Of a stretch of 14,316 bases of DNA, positions 7,522 through 14,315 are shown one piece after another. How positions within the stretch are numbered: the stretch's first letter is position 1; each line of letters opens with the position of its first letter. This DNA comes from a bacterium. Lineage in GTDB: Bacteria > Planctomycetota > J058 > JAJDCP01. The position numbers were made by a program, and so were the translations under genes. Below the pieces are notes generated by a model. It made no database searches and was not told the DNA's origin. It saw only the letters and a list, made by a program, of their open reading frames with translations. Location of the stretch: the NCBI GenBank assembly GCA_030428695.1, contig JAUIEM010000259.1, forward strand, positions 1 through 14,316. The letters run 5' to 3'.

Positions 7522-7764
7522 GGGACCGAAAAGGAATGTGTCAGGCATTCGGGAGCGCCTGCGGCGTAGTTGTGGCACTTGCCTCACTCCACCTCCACCG
7601 CCACCACTCGTGCCTCGCGGTGTCGGTGTTCGGCCGCTGCGGCCTCTGCTCCTCGTTCCTCGGTGCCGAGACCTTGCTGTTGGGACTGGATGCGTCCTTC
7701 GCCAAGCACCACAATTCCTGCCGCATCCGCACCCTCGGTGCTCGACATATTCCTTTCCGGCCCC
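7522..7764. repeat. Dispersed palindromic repeat, copy 2 (243 bp)
   Basis: This is the second copy of the block at 3325-3568, in the same orientation and about 89 % identical, with a single 1-bp length difference. The ends are again imperfect inverted repeats (left GGGACCGAAAAGGAATGTGT, right reverse complement GGGGCCGGAAAGGAATATGT). The central GGCCGC-T-GCGGCC (7632-7644) and the CTCGG-TG-CCGAG hairpin are unchanged. Several differences from copy 1 occur in both arms at paired positions, so pairing is kept. It begins at the base after the TGA of the HTTM-like gene and ends 31 bp before the RmlC-like start. No target-site duplication is visible at this copy. It may separate the two genes and supply the -35 for the second. 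Confidence 0.9.
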
Positions 7765-7770
7765 TACCAT
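7742..7770 (+). promoter_or_regulatory. Candidate sigma70-type promoter for the RmlC-like gene, -35 in repeat end
   Basis: TCGACA (7742-7747, 5 of 6 matches to TTGACA) lies in the right arm of repeat copy 2. A spacer of exactly 17 bp leads to TACCAT (7765-7770, 4 of 6), directly outside the repeat. A start near 7777 leaves about 19 nt to the ATG, including GGAGGGG at 7785-7791. This is the best-matching of the repeat-end promoters overall. Confidence 0.5.
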
Positions 7771-7795
7771 CCGCTGCACTTCGTGGAGGGGTCTG

Positions 7796-8353
7796 ATGGA
7801 CGCCGACCGGGCGGGAGACGGGTTGATCGCGGGCACGGCCCTGGAGGCCGTGGTGTTCCGCCGGCTCGCGCCCCACGCCGATCGGCGGGGCAGCTTCTGC
7901 GAGGTGTTCTCCGCCGACTGGGGGCTGCCCCTGCAGGGCGCGCAGTGGAGCCTGGTGCACAGCCGCGCGCGGGTCCTGCGGGGCATGCACCTGCACCGCG
8001 CCCATGGCGAGTACTTCACTGTCGTCCAGGGCCGCGCCCTGGTCGGTCTGCACGACCTGCGTCCCGGCTCGCCGACCTGGCGCCGCTGGGCCCTGTACGC
8101 CCTGGACGGCGAGCGCCCCGCCTGCCTGGCCTTCCCGGCGGGGCTGGCCCACGGCTGGTACTTCCCGACCGCGAGCGTGCACCTGCAGGCCGTGTCGGTG
8201 ACCTACGACCGCTACCACCCCCACGACAACCGGGGCTGCCACTTCGCCGACCCGGAGCTCGGCATCCCCTGGCCCGACCCGGAGCCGATCCTGTCCCCGC
8301 GGGCGGCGGCCTTCGGCCCGCTCTCCGCCCTCATCCCCGCAGCGCGCGGCTGA
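7796..8353 (+). CDS. RmlC-like dTDP-sugar 3,5-epimerase family cupin
   Basis: The 185-aa protein has the RmlC layout: RRGSFCEVF (30-38), VLRGMHLH (60-67) with the His65 expected to be the catalytic base, GEYFTVVQGRALVGLHDLR (71-89), GSPT (91-94), FPAGLAHGWYF (113-123), tyrosines 137 and 140 near the usual catalytic Tyr, and DPELGIPWP (152-160). RmlC enzymes epimerise dTDP-4-keto-6-deoxyglucose on the way to dTDP-rhamnose. The Lys usually found after RGxHxQ (in a QGKLVR-like motif) is replaced by GEYF, and no rmlA, rmlB or rmlD is nearby, so the substrate may be another keto-sugar. The ATG at 7796 follows GGAGGGG at good spacing. The last 23 bp overlap the 3' end of the convergent glycosyltransferase gene. 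Confidence 0.82.
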   Translation: MDADRAGDGLIAGTALEAVVFRRLAPHADRRGSFCEVFSADWGLPLQGAQWSLVHSRARVLRGMHLHRAHGEYFTVVQGRALVGLHDLRPGSPTWRRWALYALDGERPACLAFPAGLAHGWYFPTASVHLQAVSVTYDRYHPHDNRGCHFADPELGIPWPDPEPILSPRAAAFGPLSALIPAARG

Positions 8354-9236
8354 GCGCCTGCCAGGCCCGACGCGCCGGTCCGGCGAGGGGGGAGGCGCGG
8401 GTGCGGTCGGCGAGCCAGGAGCGGCGCAGCCAGGAGAGGAGCGGGCTGCGCTCCCGCCTGCCCCGGCGCACCAGCTCGTCCTGCAGGGCGGCGACGAGCT
8501 CCTCGAGCAGCCCCTCGTAGGCGCCGGGAGCGGCCAGGCGCCGGCTCCAGCGCGCGAGCTCCGCGGCCCGATCGGCGATCGTCCAGCCCGGGCGCAGGAA
8601 GGAGTGGAAGCTCAGCACGCTCGGCCGGGTCCCGCTGCGCGCGCGGCAGCCGGGCAGGGCGAGCAGCCGGCGCCACATGTGGATGTCGCTCTGCAGGCCG
8701 GGGGGCGGTCGCTGCCAGCCGTCGGGCAGGCGGCGGTACAGCTCGAGGCGGTGACCGACCAGGCTCAGGGCCGCGCCGTTGCCGGTGCGGAAGCGGTGGA
8801 GCAGGTCGCCGCGGTCGCCGGGGTGCGCGTAGTCGACGTCGAACACGCAGCGCAGGCCGCGCCGCGGATCGATGTGGAAGCGCAGCGGATGGGCGAAGTC
8901 GGCGTCGGCGAGCAGGGCGTCGAGGGTCTCGAGGTGCCAGGGCAGGTACAGGTCGCGGTCGCACAGGTAGCACACGAAGCGCCCCCGGGCCTCGCGCAGC
9001 GCCCGGTGGCGGTGGTCCTCACCGCGGCCCGCGCCCTTCGGGAAGTCGAAGAAGCGCAGCCGCGGGTCGCGGCCGGCGACCTCTTCGATCACCGCGCGGC
9101 TGCCTTCCGCCGCGCCGTCGCCGATCACGAACAGCTCGAAGTCCGCGAGGGTCTGGCCGAGCACGCTCGCGAGGGCGTAGGGGAGCACCGCCGCGCGCGC
9201 GCCGGTGGTCGGCAGCACCACCGTCGCGCGGGTCAC
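8331..9236 (-). CDS. GT2-like glycosyltransferase
   Basis: The 301-aa protein begins ATVVLPTTGARAAVLPYAL and continues SVLGQTLADFELFVIGDGA (24-42), the N-terminal nucleotide-sugar-binding pattern of family 2 glycosyltransferases. GRFVCYLCDRDLYLPWHL (85-102) contains D93-R-D95 at the place of the metal-binding DxD. The C-terminal third is Arg-rich. It probably acts at the cytoplasmic side on a surface glycan; donor and acceptor are unknown. The GTG start at 9236 overlaps the stop codon of the upstream oxidoreductase in a GTGA junction, so the two are translationally coupled. The frame stays open much further upstream, to 10103, but that part lies over the oxidoreductase gene and is a shadow. 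The 3' end overlaps the RmlC-like gene by 23 bp. Confidence 0.85.
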   Translation of the reverse strand: MTRATVVLPTTGARAAVLPYALASVLGQTLADFELFVIGDGAAEGSRAVIEEVAGRDPRLRFFDFPKGAGRGEDHRHRALREARGRFVCYLCDRDLYLPWHLETLDALLADADFAHPLRFHIDPRRGLRCVFDVDYAHPGDRGDLLHRFRTGNGAALSLVGHRLELYRRLPDGWQRPPPGLQSDIHMWRRLLALPGCRARSGTRPSVLSFHSFLRPGWTIADRAAELARWSRRLAAPGAYEGLLEELVAALQDELVRRGRRERSPLLSWLRRSWLADRTRASPLAGPARRAWQALSRALRG

Positions 9237-10126
9237 GGGTCGCCCGCCAGCCCGGCCAGGGCCCGCAGCGCGCACAGCGTCTCGACCACCTGCGCGGCCT
9301 CGCTGGCGGGACTCTTCGGTGGCGGCCCGCCGGCGACGAAGCCGAGGAAGGCGGCGAGCTCGCGCTCGAGGGGGGAGGCCCCCGGGGTGGGGCGGCGCTC
9401 GCGCTGGCCCTCCAGGCCCCGCAGCAGCTCGATGCCGCCGTCGGGGTGCAGGCGGGCGGCGCCGTCGCGGCAGGCGAGCCGGAGCTCGCGGCGGCGGGCG
9501 GGGTCGCGGGTCGAGGTCTCGATGACGAGCTCCGGGCCGTCGCCCAGCACCGCGAGCAGCCCGACGGGCTGTCCGGCGTTGCGCTCGAGGAGCGCGCTGC
9601 GTGGAGGGGGCAGGGCGCCGAGCAGCTCGAGGCCGATCGACAGGTCGTGGGGGGCGAGGGTCCAGATGCTGTCGACGTCCGTGCGCGGGCTGGTCCAGTT
9701 GGTGCGCGTGCTGCGCACCCGCTCGACGGGCCCGAGCTCGCCGCTCCGCGCGATCGCCGCGAGGGCCTCGACTCCCGGGTGGTAGCGCCAGACGTGGCCG
9801 ACGAACAGGCGCCCCTCGCCCTCGGCGGCGAGGGCACGCGCGCGGGCGGGGTCGGTGGTGAAGGGCTTCTCGCAGAGGATCGGGACCGGCCGGGTGAGCG
9901 CCTGACGCAGGACCGCGGGATGGGTCCGCGCGGGGGTCGCGACGACCAGCCCGGTGACCGGTCCGAGCTCGTCGAAGCGGGCACAGCTCGCCGCGCCGCT
10001 GGCTTTCGCCCGGGCGCGAGCCGCGGGGGAGGGGTCGACGACGGTCACCGCGCAGCCGGCGGCGGCCAACTCCCGCAGGATGTTGTGCCCCCAGGTTCCA
10101 CACCCGAGCAGTCCGATCGTTGGCAT
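9233..10126 (-). CDS. Gfo/Idh/MocA family NAD(P)-dependent oxidoreductase
   Basis: The 297-aa protein starts with a Rossmann dinucleotide motif, IGLLGCGTWGHNI (4-16), then VVATPARTHP (61-70) and CEKPF (85-89), whose Lys87 is the conserved EKP lysine. HVWRYHPGVEAL (111-122) and the APHDLSIG segment (158-165), with His160 and Asp161 near the usual catalytic position, complete the family pattern. Members oxidise or reduce sugars and NDP-sugars; in surface-glycan loci they commonly make keto-sugars for amino-sugar synthesis. Substrate is inferred only from the neighbouring glycosyltransferase. The ATG at 10126 has GGGGGAG just upstream. A -10-like TAGGAT at 10153-10148 would give a leader of about 15 nt. 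It is the first gene of a two-gene operon. Confidence 0.9.
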   Translation of the reverse strand: MPTIGLLGCGTWGHNILRELAAAGCAVTVVDPSPAARARAKASGAASCARFDELGPVTGLVVATPARTHPAVLRQALTRPVPILCEKPFTTDPARARALAAEGEGRLFVGHVWRYHPGVEALAAIARSGELGPVERVRSTRTNWTSPRTDVDSIWTLAPHDLSIGLELLGALPPPRSALLERNAGQPVGLLAVLGDGPELVIETSTRDPARRRELRLACRDGAARLHPDGGIELLRGLEGQRERRPTPGASPLERELAAFLGFVAGGPPPKSPASEAAQVVETLCALRALAGLAGDP

Positions 10127-10404
10127 TCTCGCTCCCCCGGTGGCATCATCCTAGAAGCGGAGGAGGCGCACCGCCAGGCAGGATCCGGCATGCCGAGACG
10201 GCGCGGAGCGCCGCGGGCTGGCGGCCGTGACCTGCCGAACTGACACACCGGCTGCGGGGCACCGACGCCGGCGGGCGCCTCTCCGCCCGTGGCACGGGCC
10301 TTGCAGCCCCAAGCCGTGCGGCGCGCGCGGCGTCGGTCGATCCGGCGCGCGAAGCGTCAGAGTCCTCCGGGCCCGTGGCCGGGGGAGGACAAGCGGAGGA
10401 CGAC
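10127..10404. other. Intergenic region between divergent genes
   Basis: This 278-bp gap separates the oxidoreductase from the divergent M-domain gene. It contains the possible -10 TAGGAT (10153-10148, minus strand), a short GGCGC-GGA-GCGCC hairpin (10200-10212) and CTGACA (10240-10245), which looks like a -35 but has no -10 at the right distance. No convincing gene is seen. Confidence 0.5.
10395..10400 (+). promoter_or_regulatory. Ribosome-binding site that sets the M-domain protein start
   Basis: GGAGGA precedes the GTG at 10405 at standard spacing. The alternative in-frame GTG at 10375 has no comparable site, so the shorter protein is preferred. Confidence 0.65.
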
Positions 10405-10980
10405 GTGGACGAAGAGCTCGACCTCAACGACTTTCTGCGCCAGCTCGAGGCGGTCCGCGCGATGGGCTCGCTGTCACAGCTCGTCGAGCGCCTGCCGGGC
10501 CTCTCGCCCTATCTCGAAAGCGCCGATATAACCAACGAGAGCCTGGAGACCATAGAGGCGATCGTCCGGGCGATGACGCCCGAGCAGAGGGCCCAGCCCT
10601 CGAGCCTGCTCGGCCCGTCCGCCTACCACGTGCGCAGCGAGATCGCGGCGCGCGCGGAGACCGAAGAGGAGGAGGTCGAAGGCTTCCTCGAACAGTTCGA
10701 CCAGGTCAGGCAGATGCTCCGCAAGCTCGGACCGGACAGGAGCCCAGAAGCGATCGTCGAAGCGGCGCACGCGCTCTACGGTGACCCGGTGCTGCAGGCG
10801 GCCGACAGCGAGGACCCCCTCATGGATGACCAGACGGGCGCGAGCGCGCAGACGATGAGCGAGCGGCTCGACGAGCTGCTCGACAAGATCCAGGAAGGCG
10901 GAGGCGTCGGCGCGCTGACGGTGCGCGAGCGCGCCGAGCTCGAGCGCATCAGCGCCGAGCTGCGCCGCCGCCGCGGCTGA
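10405..10980 (+). CDS. Free-standing SRP54 M-domain-like protein
   Basis: The 191-aa protein begins almost at once with LNDFLRQLEAVRAMGSLSQL (7-26) and LPGL (30-33). These match the start of the M domain of Ffh/SRP54 (DFLxQLxxVxxMGxLxxLxxxLPGM). LETIEAIVRAMTPEQR (47-62) matches the ExxRIEAIIxSMTPxER segment, and EEEVEGFLEQFDQVRQMLRK (88-107) matches the last M-domain helix. The N and G domains of a real SRP54 are absent. The SRP-RNA-binding segment, normally SRRxRIAxGSG, reads SAYHVRSEIAARA (72-84), so binding of 4.5S RNA is doubtful. The tail LDELLDKIQEGGGVGALTVR (155-174) followed by ERAELERISAELRRR resembles the small DUF6576-type tail of some rhomboid proteins. It is acidic apart from the basic C-terminus, soluble, and encoded alone. 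Function unknown; a role linked to SRP or membrane targeting is a guess. Confidence 0.8.
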   Translation: MDEELDLNDFLRQLEAVRAMGSLSQLVERLPGLSPYLESADITNESLETIEAIVRAMTPEQRAQPSSLLGPSAYHVRSEIAARAETEEEEVEGFLEQFDQVRQMLRKLGPDRSPEAIVEAAHALYGDPVLQAADSEDPLMDDQTGASAQTMSERLDELLDKIQEGGGVGALTVRERAELERISAELRRRRG

Positions 10981-11077
10981 GGGCGGCATCCGACCCCCAT
11001 CCATCGGAGCTGTCCGCTGTAGCGAGCGGCACGCGCTGCGCTGCGCGCTGGGGCCGTTCGTGATCGACCGGTTCCAC

Positions 11078-11108
11078 GCTACGGTCTTCGGTCCCGAGCA
11101 TTTTTTTT
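11078..11108 (+). terminator. Probable rho-independent terminator
   Basis: GCT-A-CGG (11078-11084) can pair with CCG-AGC (11094-11099) around a 9-nt loop, with one bulged A, and is followed by A and eight T residues (11101-11108). Such a T-run is striking in this GC-rich DNA. It lies about 100 bp after the M-domain gene and would end its transcript. It could also act as an attenuator for the next gene if that is co-transcribed. Confidence 0.55.
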
Positions 11109-11182
11109 CCTTTTCCTCCGGAAGCTTCGGCTTCGACCGGTTTTCGAAGAGCAGAACCGCTCTGCGAGACCTTGGAGGAAAG
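11109..11182 (+). promoter_or_regulatory. Structured leader of the Arg-rich protein gene
   Basis: Between the T-run and the ATG at 11183 are two possible hairpins: CTTCGA (11131-11136) with TCGAAG (11144-11149), and AGAGC (11148-11152) with GCTCT (11159-11163). They share two bases, so they partly compete. The ribosome-binding site TGGAGGAAAG follows at once. No clear promoter hexamers are visible. A regulatory role is possible but unproven. Confidence 0.3.
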
Positions 11183-12460
11183 ATGACCAACCCCACCGCT
11201 ACCCCCGTTCGCAAAGTCGTCGTCGGCGCTGACCAGCGACGGATCCCCGTACAGGCCGGGGTCAGGTACCAGATCACCGTGCGTCGGAACGGGTGCCTGT
11301 TTCCGAAGGCCTGCTCCGGCACGCTTCTGCCCGAGGAGGAGGTCCCGGCCTGGCTGCGGATGTCGATCTGCCGCATCGCGCTGCCGCTGCATCCGGACTG
11401 GCGCGCGCTGCGCTACGCCCCCACACGCGGGCTGCGCTGGACGACGGTCGATCCCACGCGCCTGTGCCGGGAGCACATCGGATACCTGCTGCGCTTCGGC
11501 TCCTTCACCTGCCACGACCGGGCGCTGCTGCGCGACCTGCGGGACGCCTGCAACGTCGCCCACGACAGCCATCGCTACCGGCCGAAGTACTTCCATCGCC
11601 GCTTCCCGGTGTCGGCGGACGTCGTCCGCGCCTCCGCCATCGGTGTCGATGCTCCGCCGGAGCTCGATCACGTCACCCTGATCTGCGCGCGGCGCCAGTT
11701 CCTCGTCGCCCTGCATCATGACGAGCTGCAGCGCTTCGACGTCGACGCGCACTACAACTGCCTGGCCGACAACCGGGTGCAGCATGAGACCCGCGGTTGG
11801 CGTCGGCGGTCCGCCTACTTCCTCTGGGAGACCGAGGAGCCCGTCATCCACCGCACCCACTGGGCGATCGACGGCCGTCTGTCCCGCGCGCGCCGCGCTT
11901 CCCTCGGTGCCTACACCGACAACCTGCTCGAGATCTGGGGCCGGGGTTGGACCGAGAACCTCGCCGCCGCCGGCGAGGAGCTCCTGCAGGCAACCCGCGA
12001 GAGCTACACCTGGAGGGGGCGTTCCAAGGACGTCGGAGCGCTGCTCTCGCGGTTCGTGCGCTGGACCTCGCCGGTCAAGCTCAGCCTGAGCAACGCCTTC
12101 GGCTTCGGGCCGACGAACCGCACGGTCTCGACCAACCCGTCCGCCTCGACCAGGGGGCTGATCGGCAAGGGGATCCGCGGCGCGAGTGGAAACACCCGGC
12201 GCCTGCGCAAGATCCTCTCCTCTCTCGGCGCCCTCGAGGGCGTGCAGTGCACCTTGCGTTGGCGCAAGCTCGAGGGCTGGCTGGGGCTCCAGGCCGCTGA
12301 CGGCATCTACGTGATGGCACCCGATGGGCGCCTGTACCTCGGAGGAAGGCAGGTCGGGAGCCAGCGCCTTCCCGAGCTGCGCGAGGATCCGTACCGGGAG
12401 TACGACAGCCGCATCGCCGAGCGGAGCAAGGGGCCCCAGCCCGTCACCCTTCCGTTCTGA
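11183..12460 (+). CDS. Arg-rich protein of unknown function
   Basis: The 425-aa protein is soluble, with no signal peptide or membrane helix, and strongly basic (for example GWRRRSAYF at 205-213 and NTRRLRKIL at 337-345). I do not recognise the family. Visible traits are several Cys (38, 44, 63, 95, 110, 123, 168, 193), a His/Tyr-rich middle (HDSHRYRPKYFHRRF, 127-141; ALHHDELQRFDVDAHYNCL, 176-194) and a compact C-terminal stretch with DGIYVMAPDGRLYLGGRQVG (373-392), likely beta strands. The basic character would suit nucleic-acid binding, but no known motif supports it. The ATG at 11183 has an excellent GGAGG; the open frame back to GTG 11060 crosses the terminator-like T-run and is rejected as coding. 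It converges on the next gene with 7 bp between stop codons. Confidence 0.8.
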   Translation: MTNPTATPVRKVVVGADQRRIPVQAGVRYQITVRRNGCLFPKACSGTLLPEEEVPAWLRMSICRIALPLHPDWRALRYAPTRGLRWTTVDPTRLCREHIGYLLRFGSFTCHDRALLRDLRDACNVAHDSHRYRPKYFHRRFPVSADVVRASAIGVDAPPELDHVTLICARRQFLVALHHDELQRFDVDAHYNCLADNRVQHETRGWRRRSAYFLWETEEPVIHRTHWAIDGRLSRARRASLGAYTDNLLEIWGRGWTENLAAAGEELLQATRESYTWRGRSKDVGALLSRFVRWTSPVKLSLSNAFGFGPTNRTVSTNPSASTRGLIGKGIRGASGNTRRLRKILSSLGALEGVQCTLRWRKLEGWLGLQAADGIYVMAPDGRLYLGGRQVGSQRLPELREDPYREYDSRIAERSKGPQPVTLPF

Positions 12461-12467
12461 GCTCAGC

Positions 12468-14315
12468 TCAGCGCTCCGCGTCGAGCGCACGCGTCCGTTC
12501 GTCGGCCCAACGCCAGGCGTTCAGCCAGGTCTCGCCGTGGCGCAGTGCCGCCTGGTAGCTCAGCAGCGCGGTGGCGGCGTCGCCGGCACGCTCGGACAGC
12601 AAACCGCGCAGCATGAAGTACAGGCACAGGGTGGGCGACGGATCCGGGCCCTGACGGATCGCGCTGACGACCTCGTCGGCGGCGACCGTCGGCTCCTGGA
12701 GGAAGCGGGCGATGGGAGCGAAGACCGGATCTCCCACGTAGGGGTCGAGCAGGGCCCGGGGCTCTCCGAGCGCGACCCGCCAGGCCGCGACCTCCGCGCT
12801 CGCTTCGGGCAGCACCTCCGCCGCCGCGCGCAGATCGTCCAGGCAACGGTCGGTCTCGCCACGCAGCAGGGTGAGCTGCGCGCGCTCGTACAACACCCAG
12901 CCAGCCCGTGGGGCGAGCGCGGCCGCCCGGTCCAGACTCTCAAGCGCGTCGGCGAGAGCGCCGGCCGCGCGCTGGGCGACCGCGAGGTCGAGCAGGGCCT
13001 CGACGACGACGGCGACGTCCACCCCGCCGAGGGCGTGCAGCTCCCGGGCGGCCTCGAGCTGCTTCCGGCGCAGGCTCCGGACGTCCGCCCGAGGATTCTT
13101 CCGCAGGCCTCGATGGCCGGCGAGCCGGTGCAGCGCGTAGGTGTAGAAGGTCCAGAGGGGAGGTGACAGCCGCCCCTCCCATCGCTCCAGCCCCGCCAGC
13201 GCCTGCGCGAGCCGCGCGCCGTCCGCGCCGCCGGTACGCTCTCCGTCGAGCAGCACCCAGTCGGCGAGCGCGGTCCAGCGAAGTTGTGCGCTCATCGGGC
13301 TCGGGAAGCGCTCGGCCAACGCCTCCGCCGCGGCGAGGTGCGCGTCACGCACGCGTCGGGCATCTTCCAGGGCGCCGAGCTCCTGCATCACATCCCCGTA
13401 GCGCCCGAGCTTGACCAGACTGTCGTGCTGCAGCTCGAGGTTCTCCGGATGGGCGGCGGTCAGCTCGAGCAGCTCCCCGACAACGGGCCCGAGCAGGGCT
13501 TCGATCGGGCCCTCCCCGCGCCGGCCCGCGAGCTCGGCGAGGCGGAGGCGGAGCGTCAGCGCGAGCCGCTTCGACCACAGCACCGCCGGGTCCTCGGCGA
13601 GCAGGCTCTCGATGCGGGCGAGGCCGTCCTCCCACACGGTCCGTGCCGCGTCGGTCTGGCCCCGGAACAGCGCCGCGTCGCCCGCGATCAGGGCCGCGCG
13701 CGCGCACGCCTTGGCGAGCTCGCCATCGTCGGGGTGGGCGGCGGTCTCTTCCCACAACGCGCTGAGGGCACGCTGCGCGCGGAGCTCCGCGCCCTCGACC
13801 GCGAAGCACTGCAGCTCCGCCTCCGCGAGCTGGACCTCGAGTCGCAGGACGTGCCCGCGCAGCGTGTTGCCCTCCGCGCTCGCCTCGAGGGCTCGCGCGA
13901 GGTCGAGCGCGGCCCGGTAGGCTTCGCGGGCGTCCTCGGCTCGGGACCGTACGGAGGCGAGATGGCCTTCCTGCTCGCGGGCGCGCAGCGCGAGGAGCCG
14001 CGTCGTCCATCGCTGCGGGGCGAGCGCCCGGTGTGCGGCGTTGAGCTCTGCGGCCGCGGCCAGCGCCGCGTCGGCGCGTTCGAGCTCCCAGGTGTCGAGA
14101 CAGGTCTCGCTGAGCAACAACCAGGCCTCGACCAACGCGGTCTCGTGCGCGAAGTGGCCCGGCTCACGCGCGAGGGCTGCCCGCAGCGCCTCGACGCGGG
14201 CCGCGGCGAAGTCCTGGCTCGCGTCGGCGTCGCCGAGCCGGCGCGCGACCTGGGCGGCGAGGAAGAGCGCGCTGCGGCGTTCGAAGCGGAGCGGGTCACT
14301 GTCGAGGCGCGGGAG
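12468..14315 (-). CDS. Helical-repeat (TPR-like) protein, N-terminus outside window
   Basis: The minus-strand frame is open from the window end at 14315 to the TGA at 12470-12468, giving 615 visible residues. The start lies beyond the window; the TTG at 14135 is internal. The whole stretch is Ala/Leu/Arg/Glu-rich antiparallel helices with TPR-like spacing, for example ALADALESLDRAAALAPRAG and VLYERAQLTLLRGETDRCLD near the C-terminus. No transmembrane segment or enzyme motif is visible. Such long degenerate helical tails are typical of the C-terminal part of planctomycete serine/threonine kinases of the Pkn type and of some sigma-factor-linked regulators. The kinase domain would be upstream and cannot be seen, so the kinase assignment is only a suggestion. 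The extreme GC bias matches the neighbours. Confidence 0.8.
   Translation of the reverse strand, partial: LPRLDSDPLRFERRSALFLAAQVARRLGDADASQDFAAARVEALRAALAREPGHFAHETALVEAWLLLSETCLDTWELERADAALAAAAELNAAHRALAPQRWTTRLLALRAREQEGHLASVRSRAEDAREAYRAALDLARALEASAEGNTLRGHVLRLEVQLAEAELQCFAVEGAELRAQRALSALWEETAAHPDDGELAKACARAALIAGDAALFRGQTDAARTVWEDGLARIESLLAEDPAVLWSKRLALTLRLRLAELAGRRGEGPIEALLGPVVGELLELTAAHPENLELQHDSLVKLGRYGDVMQELGALEDARRVRDAHLAAAEALAERFPSPMSAQLRWTALADWVLLDGERTGGADGARLAQALAGLERWEGRLSPPLWTFYTYALHRLAGHRGLRKNPRADVRSLRRKQLEAARELHALGGVDVAVVVEALLDLAVAQRAAGALADALESLDRAAALAPRAGWVLYERAQLTLLRGETDRCLDDLRAAAEVLPEASAEVAAWRVALGEPRALLDPYVGDPVFAPIARFLQEPTVAADEVVSAIRQGPDPSPTLCLYFMLRGLLSERAGDAATALLSYQAALRHGETWLNAWRWADERTRALDAER

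Noticed and set aside
7536..7796. Small open frame in repeat copy 2 with a similar peptide in copy 1 (LASLHLHRH ... FGRCGLC)
   Set aside because: The similarity follows from DNA identity; differences are mostly amino-acid changing, there is no ribosome-binding site, and the 1-bp length difference breaks the frame.
8331..10103. 590-residue version of the glycosyltransferase
   Set aside because: The upstream half overlaps the oxidoreductase in another frame and is not protein-like; the GTG at 9236 in a GTGA junction is the better start.
10375..10404. Longer start of the M-domain protein at GTG 10375
   Set aside because: It lacks a ribosome-binding site, while GTG 10405 has GGAGGA at good spacing.
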